64,000 nucleotides of DNA from Oehlia diaphana (GCA_003833135.1 QZLH01000117.1:42714-106713), one strand, 5' to 3'. Shown: positions 44,426 through 56,936, numbered from the stretch's first letter. The notes: a model not told the origin generated them from the sequence alone. Numbers and translations are program-made.

Positions 44426-45511
44426 ATGTTTTCCAATCTAGATGAAATAGAAGAGTGGCATTTGTATATAGATTTTGAAAATTCAAGTATAACTGTGGAG
44501 GAAAGACAAATGCTAATTAACAATTTAAAGAGAGAAAGTTTGTACCAATAACATTATTCTTTAAATATTAATTAATTTAAATTCATATTTTTATTTACCG
44601 TCACTTTTTTTCAAGCGATAGCGCGTATTCAAAAACTCAGACAACAGGCTGAAAAACTTGCTAAAGAAATTATGGCTAGTTGTGAACAAGAGATTAATAA
44701 TATTCCAATAGAAATTAGGCGATTGCCATTAGACGAATTTATTAATATTTTTCATGCCGACCCAGCAGAATACTTTAGAAAACAGAAAACAGCACATAAT
44801 GCGCAGATAACCCCCGTCATAAAATCGACCAGTAAACGGTAATTAAATGTTAATTTTTTTTGTTTTAAAGAAAAGGTAAATTATAAATGTTTTCTTATTG
44901 ATAAATATTTATAGAACATTGAATTCGCGTTATCTGATTAAGAAAACTGGTGAACAATCTGAGAGCGGAGGCTTGCTGAAGAAACGAACAGGTGAAAGAA
45001 GTTGATATTCTAATAGCAGCTCTTGAAGTAATCTTTAAATACATATTTATCTATCAAATAGAACGTGATATTATCCGGCCAATTGTATCGAAGAAAGATT
45101 TGAGCGAGAATAAAATTGTTAAGAGTAAAAACTCATATGGTAAGAATACAGTTTTTAATCCAATTCGCTGATAAATAACATAATTTAACACGCGTCCTTG
45201 AAACAGATAATGAAGTTTCACGCTTACGATATCCAGAACCTGGCGAGCGTATTATCTCATTGCGGGGAACTCCTATTTTTAATCCGTTTCCAATATTAAA
45301 GAATGAAAGTAAAGACAATCCGTTTATTATGGGAGGCGGAGGATTGTGTAAAACCACAAATTCTTTGGTGATTCCTTTGGAAGATGGTAAGATTATAGAA
45401 TCACCGTCACAAATTCAAGAGATGACGACCGAAAAGAAGAAAGAAGTTAAAAACAAGATTAAGTTATATCGAAAGAAGCTGAACAAATTTTCTTCTAAAC
45501 TTGATAAATGA
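44426..45511 (+). CDS. Borealin-like chromosomal passenger complex subunit (Nbl1/Borealin N-terminal domain)
   Basis: Five exons: 44,426-44,537, 44,616-44,838, 44,915-44,991, 45,062-45,139 and 45,207-45,511 (264 residues). Residues about 22-95 fit the Nbl1/Borealin N-terminal helix: TVEERQMLINNLKRE, ARIQKLRQQAEKLAKEIMAS, INNIPIEIRRLPLDEFI. In the known complex this helix bundles with survivin and INCENP and targets Aurora B kinase to centromeres and the spindle midzone. The middle is basic and probably disordered. The C-terminal part has RYPEPGERIISLRGTPIFNP, like the conserved C-terminal motif of fungal borealins, then a Lys-rich helix. All introns are frame-continuous. The family call rests on the N-terminal helix pattern plus the SLRGTP motif; no identity score could be computed. 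Confidence 0.78.
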
Positions 45512-46372
45512 TGAAAATTTATATTACACATTTAATAACTTTCATTTGTACATAAAGAGGATTTATAAACAGATAAAATGCTTGCCTATATTCCAATTAT
45601 GTGATTAAATACGATAGTGACTTGATTTTAGCAATCACGAACGAGGCATATAGTCAGTCAAACGTCTTTTTATTCATACATTTATAACGGATTTTAGGTA
45701 TTTGAGATGGTTTGACAATTTATTTCTCCACGTCAAAACAAGGACCATTTGAATTAGAACAATAAATCGCGTTACTTGGATAATTTACTCTGCTTAATTT
45801 AAAATTTCCTATATCATCTTTAACACCCGACCACGAACGGAAAAATTCCGGGCTACTAACTTCTCAAAAATTCCGATCTTTGATCTTTTAAATAAATTAA
45901 CCCATTTTAAAAAAATTTTTTTTAAAAAAAATATGTACTATGATATGTGAAACAATATAAAGTTAACTAAATTGAAAATACAAAAAAAGTTTTTCTTACA
46001 AGACATAACTGTATATATTAAGGAGAAAATAAAATAAATGAATACTGTAAACAAGGAATCCATCAAATTATTTTAACGAACCTGTTATTAAGTGTCAAAA
46101 AATGTCAAAAAAGAGAAATAAAACAGTAATATATAGAAAATACAAAATATTGTTGAATGTGTGAAAAAGTGCTAATAGTCCTTCGGTTATATGAAAAGAA
46201 AAGAAACGGAATTGCTACTAATTTTCATAATTCCTATTTCTTTGATGAAAATGGTGAAATGCAACAATACACAAATTTTGTCATTTACATTAAAATGAAC
46301 AATATTAATCAAAATATCTCATAATCAAATCATAAGACAAATCAATATTTGTAATATGATATCAAACAACTG
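45512..46372. other. Convergent intergenic region, borealin to striatin
   Basis: 3' flanks of both genes. AT-rich, no ORF of interest and no RNA gene recognised. Confidence 0.5.
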
Positions 46373-49300
46373 TTAGCAATAAATCTTCACTACTGAATCA
46401 GCTCCACCACTTGCTATCCAAGGTAAAGAAGGATGATATTGAACAGATAACACTCCTTCGTCTGATTTACGTCGATGTGATACAAATTCTTGAATGCATT
46501 GTCGAGTCGACACGATGTCCCACAGACGGATAGAACTATCATGTCCTGTTAAAGAATACAGGAAATACTTATAAATATTTAATATAAATAATTCCAATAT
46601 TTATCTAATCTCACCTCCTGACAACAAAATCATTCCCGACGGATCGATATCTAGTGATGTAATTGAATCCAAATGTGCAAGCATCGAAAAAGTACATTTA
46701 CCTAAAAAAGAATCAAAAAAGGTGAGTTCTGAACAATAAACAAAATAGTTTATAAATTGTCAATAATAATTACCGCTATTAATGTCAAAAAACCGAATAT
46801 ACTTATCCTCATGTGCGGAGAATATTAAAGACATCGTAGGGTGAACGATTATACGATTGATCTGTGTTGCAGGCGTATTATCGTACGTTGAATCACTCTC
46901 AAAAGTTAAAACGCTTTGCTCACTTTCAATGTCAAATAATTTTATGATTGAATTTTGGTACGATACTGCAATTTTCTTTAAATCACTGTGTACAAAATCT
47001 ATCGATGTTGGTATAGGGGGACGATCTATAAAGCAATTAACATGATTAACATAATATTATTTAATTAAGAAAATTCAGGTTTGAAAAAAGTTCGAAACAT
47101 ACCTTCCCCATTAACAGATCCTTCATTATTAATACCATAATAACCCCAAGAGCATTTCAAAGGTGATCCTCCAGCCTCTGTATCCCAAATTTTGACTTTG
47201 CCGTCAGCAGATGCAGATGCTAGTAATTGAGTATTTTGATTACGCATAGGGAACAATCTTAAATCCCAAATAGCATCCGTATGACCAATGTAGGTAGTTA
47301 GATTCAGCGAAGGGTCTGAACAATAAAAAATTAATTCTTCCGAAAATATTGATAAAGATGTTCGAAATTATTCCAAGAATATTATTTACCGACAGGTCCA
47401 TAAGTATCGCGTTTAGACGAAGGTAAACTCCATACACGAATTGTGGCATCCATACTAGCCGAATAACATCTTTTTTGCTCCGAGGCCATTACAACAGAAT
47501 TAACTGCTGCCGTATGTCCTCGATAAGTAATACATGGTTCAATATCGGGAATGGATGTCGGTCTTAGTTTTTATAAAGTTTTTTGTTAATTTAATTTTCT
47601 TTTTATTGACAAATATCAAAAATTATATTAATATCGTACTTGTGAGATAGTGGGCCTTTCAAGTCCCATAATTTTACAGTACCATCTTCAGAACCAGATA
47701 AAAACATAAGTTCTGTTTGATGCCATGAGAGAGATCTAACGGTGTCAAGGTGACTATGTACAAAAAAGGACTTTAGTAAACATTTAACTATGAAGTTAAC
47801 AGATTACATTAAGATATTTCACCTTCTCAAAGTAAATCTCTGTCTCCACATTTTACGATCTGTATCATTTTCCTGTGTTTTATCGGTCTGTTATATATCA
47901 CGTGACAGTAAATATGTGTCTTTATTAAAGAAAAACTTTTCTCCAAATACCTCAGATTTTTGAATATTTTCTTCTTCTTCAACATTAAAACTAAGTTCAT
48001 CTAGTTGTGGATCGGAATTATTAATTTCTAAAACAAAAATTCGAAAGTTAAAACCAAAGTTATAATATTTAAAATTTAATAAATTGAAAACAAACCCAAA
48101 ATTTCAGAACTTTTTCGTTTATTTGCGTTTTTCATCAATTTTGTCACGTTTACATCCGATAGGCCAAACTTTTTCTGTACATCTTTAGTCTATTTCCATA
48201 ATAAAATTTATATCATTATAATTGTTCAATATGGTGTGCATTAAATTTTTGAAAAATAAAACATACCAATTGTTGTTGTTCTTCTTTTGTTTCATCTGGA
48301 CTCTTCAATTTATTTTTATTTTTAACTTGATTATGTGTCTTCCATTCTCTTTCATTTTTTGTTTTATTTTGTGTATTATAAGTATCATTATTTGATAAAA
48401 ATTCACTTTCTTTTTCACAATTAGTAGTGGCCGATTCAACAACGCAATTATTTAATGATTGAATATCCGAAGACATATTAGCTATCGGATTTCTTTCAAA
48501 TTCTGGCGAGATTGGAGACGATTGTTCGCCATTGGAAAATTTATCGCCGTTTTTAAATGATTCACTTCCTGAATGAGGGAAGAAGGATCCACCTTGTTCT
48601 GTAGACGTAGAATCTGAATGTTCATTTATTGAACAATCTAATGGTGGACTTGAAGAATTAGTTGGTAATATTGGTGAAACCATGGCGGGTGATGTAGGTG
48701 CTGGTCTGGAAGGTCTAATGGAAAAATTGCCCGGTCTTTTAGTCATTCTATTATATGCATTTGTATTTCCTCCAACAAATATTGCACTATTTCTATGTAG
48801 TTTTCGTGTCGCATTATTACTTCCATCCAAACCATTTGGAATTGGAATTCCATCCAAACCTGTTGGATAGGTTGGGACTCGATTACTAGCGGACGAAGTA
48901 TTAGTCACAACGTTTGTAAGGTAATCGATTTCTTGTAAACATCTGTAATGTGAATATTAATTAATTCTTGTTAAAATTATTCGTAATAATGATAATATTA
49001 GTAAGATAATGAAAAAAAATATGATTTGCTGCATACGCTTTAAGAATCTCCCGACTTTTTGTGCGATATTTAGGATCTCTATTTGATGCTAAATTTTTGT
49101 ATTGAGAAGACACTGTATTCAAAGTTGATGACATACTTTTAAGGGATTGTGTATTAGACGATTCAGCTAATGACCACAGAAAATAAGTAACAAAATAAAG
49201 TAAATTGATTCGATTTAATTTGCGCCTGAAAAAAATAAGGTTTAAAAGGAACAAATAAGAAAACTTACGAAAATTTTCAAATTCGCAACTTACGTCCTTC

Positions 49301-49885
49301 TTCATTTGCAGGTGTTGATACATTGGATGATTCTTTCGTTGGAAATTGTGTTGGGGGTACATTGGCCAAATATCTACTCCTATATTTAAAATAATAATAA
49401 TAAATAAATTTTGAAAAAAAAAAATATATATTTAACAAAATAAAGGAAATGAAATTGACACAATACCTTTCTTGTATCAAAGCAAATTCTAGCATTTTCA
49501 CACGTCTCATTAAATCTGTTTTCATGTTTTCAATCCCTCGACGCTCGCCTTCCAATAATGCGATACGAGCCTAGAGCATGTAACAAATATTAATTAAATT
49601 TTTTTCATATATTAAATGATAACTTTATCGAATTCCGAATTTAAACTTTTAGAACGTAACATAAATAATTTTTGGCATAATATTTGAAGTAATATATTAA
49701 ATTTCTTTCTCAGCTTTTTAAAGGCTTACCTTCATTTCCGCGCGTTCAATCTCCCATTCATTCCTATCTCGCTCATAACGCCTCCATTCCGACTGAAGAA
49801 AATGCAGTACTCCCGGTAAGGTATACTCTGGAGTTTGAGATTGTTGTTGTACTTGTTGTTGCGGCTGACCGAAAGTTTGTGCCAT
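46373..49885 (-). CDS. STRN: Striatin (STRIPAK scaffold, WD40)
   Basis: Fourteen minus-strand exons: 49,885-49,730, 49,570-49,467, 49,379-49,294, 49,166-49,037, 48,942-48,267, 48,189-48,096, 48,027-47,951, 47,887-47,823, 47,753-47,640, 47,562-47,390, 47,315-47,103, 47,025-46,774, 46,701-46,615 and 46,545-46,373 (799 residues). The N-terminal striatin domain is unmistakable: [57 protein letters not shown] (caveolin-binding motif and coiled coil), then [11 protein letters not shown] long Ser/Asn-rich linker follows. The C-terminal WD40 propeller has [65 protein letters not shown] and a last repeat ending [11 protein letters not shown]. Striatin scaffolds PP2A and GCK kinases; in fungi the orthologues (PRO11, Far8) control hyphal fusion, septation and development. 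Exon 4 must start after CATTAG at 49,167 to keep frame. Appears intact. Confidence 0.96.
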
Positions 49886-50319
49886 TGTAAATTTAAATTA
49901 ATAAATAAATCGTTAATAATTTTTGTTCGTGATGCAAAATTAAAAATTGTTCGAGAAATATTGAGAAAATATTAGCATCACTTTAACGAAAAGGGATAAA
50001 ATGAAGGACTTTTTAGATCCCAACAAACACAGGTGCTAACGATGTTTGTTCTTTTGAATCAGGGAATTTTCTAATCGCAAAAGTTTGTTTACAAGCTTAA
50101 AGTTTAATATCTTACTTTTTAATGATAAACTCGGTTGCACGACACTTACAATTTTAGGATTATAAGTTATGGAACGTCATAGCCTCATCAGTTCAATACT
50201 AAACCCTAATTTATATTATTTTATTATAAAACGTACTGGTAATCATATGAAAACTACGCTTTTCTTTTCAGATACACGCTTATTCTTATTTCCCTTCGAA
50301 ATCAAATCTGAAAATAATT
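49886..50319. promoter_or_regulatory. Bidirectional promoter region, striatin / SND3
   Basis: 434 bp between divergent start codons. GC is locally higher around 50,000-50,110. No clear TATA box or known motif is evident on either strand. Function is inferred from gene arrangement only. Confidence 0.4.
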
Positions 50320-51075
50320 ATGAATCCTCAGGTATAGTTGTAATTTTTCAGATTTACCTAACACAATTGAATAGTAAAGAGTATTGATAAATATTTTTTT
50401 TGTTTTTTTTTATCGACGCTCGTTTATGTACAGGTATCAAATTTGTTACTAGTCCTTGGAATAGTTCAAGTGGCTCGCAAATTAGATTTAGATAATCCGG
50501 AAGTATTAATATACGTTCGCATTGGTTATCTTGTTTCTCAGACTATCATACTATCGGCCTGTTATTTTGCTGCAATTAAGATAAAGGGAAAGAATGGCAA
50601 GTTTTTTTTTTATTTTTATTTATAATGATTTTCATGTTTGATCTCACATTTTTTAACTTATATACTTAATCGTTTATTAGATCTTACCGCTCTCAAATAT
50701 GTTGAACCAGCAAAACCGTTTACTAATGAGCAACCAAAGCTTGTAGAAACAAGTAACAGAGACTATGATCTTTCAAAAGTTCAAGAATTACTTAAACAAA
50801 CCTTGATAGGAGTTGTCATTATGTTGGTTTTGCATTTTTATTGGAATTTTACACAACCTTTGTTTATTCAAAGTATTATTCCATTAAAGAATTTGTACTA
50901 TAATAAAATCGTACAAATTCATTTGCTTGGTAAACCAGCTGAGGGCGATTTGAAAAGACCATTCAAGGAAGCTTCTCCTTTTGGTCAATTATCTGATTCT
51001 CAGCAACCACAAACTGATAAGGCAGCTATTAAGAAAGCTGCTAAAGCTTCAAAATCTGGTGAAAAGGATGATTAA
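50320..51075 (+). CDS. SND3: SRP-independent targeting protein 3 (Snd3/Pho88)
   Basis: Three exons: 50,320-50,331 (only ATG AAT CCT CAG), 50,434-50,596 and 50,681-51,075 (189 residues). The start MNPQ and following VSNLLLVLGIVQVARKLDLD, NPEVLIYVRIGYLVSQ, LTALKYVEPAKPF and LVLHFYWNFTQPLFIQSI are characteristic of Pho88/Snd3, an ER membrane protein in the SND pathway that inserts proteins with internal or C-terminal membrane segments. Hydrophobic segments lie at about residues 5-15, 30-50 and 95-115. The C-terminus is Lys/Ala-rich. Intron 2 uses a GC donor (GCAAGT at 50,597): only this junction gives the AsnAspLeuThr frame. A longer ORF beginning upstream at 50,169 is not needed. Confidence 0.93.
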
Positions 51076-51389
51076 TTTTAATAAAGGGAGGGGGCTTATC
51101 TGTAACTTTCAGATATTTCTTGTAGAAAAAAAAAAAAAAAAATGCAATAATTTTTATAGTTCTTAATTTATTAATAGATTATGTTTGTCAAAAATTATTA
51201 TTATAGAAACCATATATTATAATCGAGATTATTTGACATTCTTATATTTTTAATTATTGCACTTTACAAATAATAATATTTTTTTTTTAATAAATAAAAC
51301 AAAAATGCCCAAACATGGGCTAATATTAATGAACTATTCGATTTTTATCGATTTTTATTATTAATAAATAAATAATAATGAAAATTTTC
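51076..51389. other. Convergent intergenic region, SND3 / BRAP2
   Basis: 3' flanks only; A-rich run at 51,125-51,142 and AATAAA-type words near 51,290. No gene seen. Confidence 0.5.
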
Positions 51390-54132
51390 TCATTTTTTCC
51401 CCTTTTTCTTTTTGCCACTTCCCGTATTACTGCTTCCTGATACGATTACATCACCACCAGCTATTTCAGGATTTTCTTGCGCTTGAAAAAAGAACATCAA
51501 ATCTCTTATTTGTTCTTCGAGATCTTTGATTTTAGAATCTCTATTATCAAGTTGTGTTTGTATGTATACTTGTTTTGCTAATAGAGATTTGGTCATCTAA
51601 CAAATAGTAAATTTATTATTTTGATATTTTGTATAATAAATATAGTACCATAAACAAAAAATCGCTATCTTACCTCTTTTTCATCTCTCAATTCCCTTTC
51701 TAGTTTTTCGGATTTTTCAGTAAATTTCTCAACTTTCTTTTCAACAGATTTTTTCTCTTTAATTAGTGATGGAATTTTATCCTTTTCCAATATTTCCTTT
51801 TCTCTTCGAATTTCATCTTTATCTCGTTTCAAAGTAGAAACTTCATCTGCTAATTGTTGATATTGGTTGGTCAATTTTGATAATTGCAATGTTACAGAAT
51901 CAAGTTTCTCTTCATAATATGTTCGTTGTGATGAAAGTTGTGTCGATAAAAGATAACTATATTCTAATCCAATGGCGTCAAGTTTATCCTAAAAGAAAAT
52001 AATAATATGTTAATTTAAAAATCACTTTGTAAAAATGAATGAAATTGCATTAATATTTGCCTGATTAACCTGATCATTTCGCGGTTGTTGCAATTGAGGT
52101 TGTGTATCTGGGCTAGGTAACTCCACTATCTTACCATCTGTTTTATTCTGTATTAAACGATGGACATAACTAAAATAAAATCAAATATTAAATTATTACG
52201 AATGAAAAGAATGAACTAATTTTTAAATTTATCATTTCTTACCCATCACCAGCATAATCCCACACCCTTTGAGTTTCTAATTCTAAGGCATATAGATGAA
52301 AGGTCTCTTTATAATGATGATAAGCATGAGCTTCTTGATACCGCCCACATCCGATATTACCACAAACTAAACATATCCACAAATTTTCTGTTGCTCTGCA
52401 TACGCCGCATTCATTTTGCTCCAATGACGTATCGTAATAGTTACGTTTTTGACTATATCGACAAACAGGACAACTTTGAAAAAAAACTATAATTTAGCCT
52501 GTTTTACAATGAAGAGATTAATAAATTAAAATTTAATCAGAATCTTATATAATATTTACCTACTATCTCCCCATTTGCTCAAACAATCACAGTGAAATGT
52601 GTGTTGACACAAAATTGTGAGCAATCCTGTAACGGAAGCATCCATTCTTTCAAGACATACAGGACACGTTGGAAGTTCATGTAGCGGTGAAGTAGTTTGC
52701 TGAATTTTGTCACCTTGCGTAGACGATATAGAATCAACTTCGCTTGATGGTAGAAAAGGATCATGTAAAAAAGGAAATGCATATGGCGGAGTGGATATTG
52801 ATTTGAACTCTATAGATTTTATGTAAACAACGTGACATATCTCGGGCTAAGTAAATAAAAATAAAATAAAAATAAATTTATTCGAAGTTAAATAAAAAAG
52901 AATTCATATAAAGATGCTCTAATAAAAAAGAAAAATCACCTCCATGGAACTAAACGGACGACCATTAAATTGCTTATAAAAATCTCTAGCTGCCCGCGCA
53001 TGACGAAACTTCATTAGAACTATAAACTTGTTTGGAGCCGAATCTCTAATAATAAAAAAAATTCCGTAAATAAGGTAAAAGACAACTCTATTTTTGATTG
53101 CGATAAATTATATTACACGCTGTACCTTATAAATCTAAGATGGCTCACATATTTTCTTACTGGAGCAACAAAACCTAGAAAATCCGGAGCTGTTGTATAT
53201 GGTGGTACAGCCAATACAGCCAATATTGTCTCATTGATTCCATCAAGACCAGGAAAATTATCATGCTTTTCATCCCTAACTGTCTTCCATGAATTACTTT
53301 CTTGTTGCTTAGAACTCTTTAAATTATCATTATCAAGATTACTTATATTATTAATTTCGCGATCCTCATTAGAAGAAGGTATTTCTTTTGGATCACGATA
53401 TAAATGTAATATACCATAACTTAAATTTGTTTTTCCAGACCTAAATGGAACAAATTTACCAGCTGGAGGATTTACCGCCTTAGATTTAGATTTCTTTGTA
53501 GACGAAGATTGTATATCCTCTGAAATCGCTGTCGTAAGATATGATTCTGAAGGCGAATTTGTCTCATTATCATTTCCATTTTGATTATTATTGATTACAT
53601 TTGCATATGTTTCATCAGTTTGATTTTGTTGCTCTTCACTCATATTAGCTTCGATATCATCAACCCACTCAATTTCAATATTACCAAACCGGAAATCGTG
53701 GGTTTTATCCAAAGGTAAAGTAGAATCTTCTGTAGGTTGAAAAGACGAATTGGAAGCGAAAGATTTTCTTCTGCTAATAATTTTATTAGAAGACGATGCA
53801 GGAACACTCGATACAGGAGTAGGTGGAATCAAAGGTATTTCACTAAGTGAAAAATTTTTTGATTGATCTACAGACTTTGATCTAGCTTTAGACTTTGTTT
53901 TCGATTTATTAAAGTTATTAGCTCTTTGTAAAAATAAATTCTTTTTATCGGAAGTTGATTGGTGTGAAGGTAATTCTTGGAAAATATCTTCAGGAACGAA
54001 ATATAAACGAGAAGAATTATTATTTTCTGAAGTTTCTTTTCTACTTGTTAAAGAAATTGAATCGTATAAATTTAAAGTCTGATCGTTCGTTGAAGGAACA
54101 TACAACTCAAATTTTAAGTGATAAAAGTACAT
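51390..54132 (-). CDS. ETP1: BRAP2/ETP1-type RING and UBP zinc-finger E3 ligase
   Basis: Seven minus-strand exons: 54,132-53,126, 53,045-52,940, 52,846-52,560, 52,473-52,243, 52,169-52,070, 51,988-51,674 and 51,596-51,390 (750 residues from MYFYHLKFEL). The open frame extends to another ATG at 54,210, which would add a hydrophobic 26 residues; I prefer the shorter start because the family begins with a YHL-type strand. Order: a long Ser/Asn-rich N-terminal region; the BRAP2 RRM-like domain (NETILAVLAVPPYTTAPDFL, then NKFIVLMKFRHARAARDFYK and FNGRPFSSMEPE); a RING finger ([32 protein letters not shown]); a UBP zinc finger (CGVCRATENLWICLVCGNIG, then CGRYQEAHAYHHY); and a C-terminal coiled coil ending in a Lys tail. 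Human BRAP2 restrains Ras-MAPK signalling and binds nuclear localisation signals; yeast Etp1 acts in ethanol stress and transporter turnover. Confidence 0.94.
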
Positions 54133-54210
54133 GATCCAAATAAAAAAAGCAGGGTGGCGGAAAAACCAAATGAGAATGATGACGATTAATAAAATTTCGT
54201 GTTTTGGCAT

Positions 54211-54744
54211 CTTTCACAGGGTGCGCAGCAAATCCATATCCGGCACGTGATATTTTGTGATCTTATCCAAGACGATTGATCTTAATTAGTTTTATTAGTA
54301 AAACGCCTATGATTTTTCACGTTCTAAGTTTTAGAATGACTCCTTGCGTAACATTATCGGTAAAAAGAGAATAATGAAGTTTTCCAACTTTTCTTGGATG
54401 TCTTTCTAAAAGTGAGTGGGATGGTGTGGGTAAAATAAATGGAAGTATCAATTTATCAAAATCAATTATCGATTACATGTAGATCAACTATTTGTTATGA
54501 CTTTTTGTTAAAGATAATATGTTCTCTTCTCGCGTGAACCACATGTCTTTGAGCAATATTTTTGTCTGAATGAGTTTTTTATATCGCGGGACAAATCCTT
54601 GTAAAGTCTAGGGGTTATGCTCTCTTATTTAAACAAAATAAGTTCATCTCTTCATGCTTTAAAGAAACATCACTATTTTAATTTGACCTTGGCAATTATT
54701 AACTAGACAGCTCACTCAATAGTAGAATTTTTAAATTATACAGT

Positions 54745-54795
<51 letters not shown>

Positions 54796-55493
54796 ATAAA
54801 ATGCAACTATGATCATATAAAACTTCGATTGGATGGACTGGATGCAAAGATAGAATGTCTGATAAGACAAAAGGTAAACGCATATCCATTATTAAGGAAA
54901 AATCAGGAGCTTGTGGCTGAAGGATGATTTGTACATCATGAGAGAGAGAAAAAATTTCATGGACCATTCAACAATATGAAATAGGGACATTATTATCATT
55001 CTTTAATATTGGCTAAAAATAGTTATTACTGAATATTTGAAACCGAATAATGATGAGCATAATTTTTCGCCTTGCGCATCTTCTAAGCATCCTTGGCTTC
55101 TTAGTGATCAAAATCTATGTAGAATCTGAAAGATGATAAAATAGTGCATACGTACAATATATATAATATAAATTCAAAATTTTCATATATCCTAGTCAAA
55201 GTCTTTCTAAGGTATCTTCAAATTCTCCTAGTTAAGACATGCCTATAGCAGTTGAAAAAGAGTATGTCATAATAGTAAGATATTATTTTTAAAATTTTTT
55301 CAACTATATTGGTAAAATTGGTAATCGAATGGATTGTTGCCATGAATAATGAATTCGAACGATTTCTGATATTTTCTGATAAATTTAGACTCAATCTTCC
55401 TTGTAAGAATAGTGTGACCGCCGGTAACACCAAAAATAAGGTTATTTTACTCCAATATTTATATACAAAGTCCAATAATAATAACTGAAAGAC
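54211..55493. other. Intergenic with a ~48-nt poly-A tract
   Basis: Upstream flank of the BRAP2 gene. A run of about 48 A lies at 54,746-54,793, preceded by ACAGTC. From 54,800 to 55,490 the minus strand has ORF pieces with hydrophobic content (55,218-55,475) that may be a decayed continuation of the membrane-protein locus at 55,494-56,122. No confident gene. Confidence 0.4.
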
Positions 55494-56122
55494 TATATCA
55501 CGGGCTTTTTTCTTTCTTCTGCCCTACTTCTTTCTTCTTTATAAGCATATATAATCCAAGAAGTAACTAATATAGCACTTAAATTTAAGAAAATCTTATT
55601 AAAAATGGCCGAAGTTTGTAAAATGAAACAGTTAATTAAAGAAGCTAAATAAAATGTACTAACGAACAAAAGGTAAATATAGTAATCCTCAAACATAATA
55701 TTTTTAATTGTTATTATCGAAATATATATATAACAGCACTAGTAACAATTAATGATATAATAAAGCTCGTTGTGATATTTTCCTTAAATTTGTACATTAA
55801 TAAGCAAAGTACTATTATAGATAAGAAACTAGACACGTAATAGAGAAAGTTGAAAAAAATTTATATTTTTTACTTAATAGATAAATGAATTGTCCAATAA
55901 TTGCAATTCTAGTTATAAAACTTATAATATGTTGTAATATTTTGATATAAAGATATAAAAAGGAATTTCAACTGATATGATCATAAAAGCTATTTCTTCT
56001 TGTAATCCTATTTGTACGAAAAATATAAATGAATAAACTAAATTTCCAATCCTACTATCCAAGTCCTCCTCATTCTTATCATATTCGTAATCTATGGTCA
56101 AATAAATAAGTAATGGAACCAT
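55494..56122 (-). pseudogene. Probable degenerate multi-pass membrane protein locus
   Basis: On the minus strand, hydrophobic segments appear in several frames without recognisable intron borders. The first starts MVPLLIYLTIDYEYDKN with SFIFFVQIGLQEEIAFMIIS. It is followed by RIAIIGQFIYLLSKKY, then after a frame change IVLCLLMYKFKEN and SFIISLIVTSAVIYIF, and finally MFEDYYIYLLFVSTFYLASL with WIIYAYKEERSRAEERKK. Taken together about five or six membrane helices ending in a basic/acidic tail. I do not recognise the family. The frame changes and stops suggest a pseudogene or an unrecognised exon structure. Confidence 0.3.
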
Positions 56123-56420
56123 AATACATCAACGAAATTTGCGAGTGAATCAGTTTTATTAGGTTTTTGAGTACTTTCATGTTCTTGTGCTAGAATAATT
56201 GAACACAAGAAAATTGTAATGATAAATAATTTGTATCTAAGAATTTAGGTTGATTTAAACTATTTGATAAATTAGTTATATAAATGATACCTTTTGACCT
56301 AATAATGTCTTTTGTTCTTCAGAAGTTTACTTATAATATGATTTAATAAGCTTCGTATGAGAATTCTTTCCAGAAATTTCATCGCAAAGTTTTCTATCTT
56401 CCCGACACTTTTTCCACCCC

Positions 56421-56804
56421 CACGTGATTTTGTAAAATTCATCACCGGCATCACTCCCCTCCGCGTTTTCACTGTTTATATTGGGACTTAGTTTTTTTTT
56501 TTTTTTGCTTCACAAAATTATTTTTTTCACATCCCATAAATGATCTACCCCAGTATCGCCAGAAAATTTTTCACCCCACGTGACTTTGGCCGGCATTATG
56601 AGATTTGGCTGGAATTAAGAAATTAACCATGTGACGAATAACGAGTGACAAATAGGATTTTAGACATCTAAGTCCCCAGAATACTTATAAAAAATGAGAA
56701 AGTGGAGGGATGTGACATGGGTGACAAATTATTTAGGGTCACGTGGGGGTGAAAAAATTTTCTGGCGATACTGGGGAAGATCCATAAATGTCACCGGTCA
56801 CGTG
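56421..56804. promoter_or_regulatory. Inverted repeat with four CACGTG sites
   Basis: Arms 56,542-56,584 and 56,738-56,782 are ~44-bp near-perfect inverted repeats (CCCCAGTATCGCCAGAAAAT ... inverted ATTTTCTGGCGATACTGGGG). CACGTG occurs at 56,421, 56,577, 56,740 and 56,799, the middle two inside the arms. The block ends ~130 bp before the start codon of the small Cys protein. CACGTG is the core site of bHLH factors such as Pho4/Cbf1 in fungi. It could be a MITE that carries binding sites; no TSD was identified. Confidence 0.6.
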
Positions 56805-56936
56805 GGTGGAATTTTAATTATAAAAGTCTATATTGATCATGTGATTGGAACAAATTGGTCACATGCTTAATAAATTCCGTAAAAAATACGTCGCCAAAAA
56901 TATCTTAATTTAAAAATTCTTCTTTCACAAATCACA

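Noticed and set aside
49167..49225. Extension of striatin exon 4 through a membrane-like [10 protein letters not shown] segment
   Set aside because: Using the acceptor at 49,226 gives an immediate stop in the striatin frame. The CATTAG acceptor at 49,167 is frame-continuous and removes the segment as intron.
50169..50387. 72-codon plus-strand ORF before SND3
   Set aside because: The family start MNPQ is supplied by the 12-nt exon at 50,320-50,331 in another frame, and the longer ORF has no homology pattern.
54132..54210. N-terminal membrane anchor on the BRAP2/ETP1 protein
   Set aside because: It exists only if the upstream ATG at 54,210 is used. The downstream MYFYHLKFEL start fits the family better, and no relative is known to me with such an anchor.
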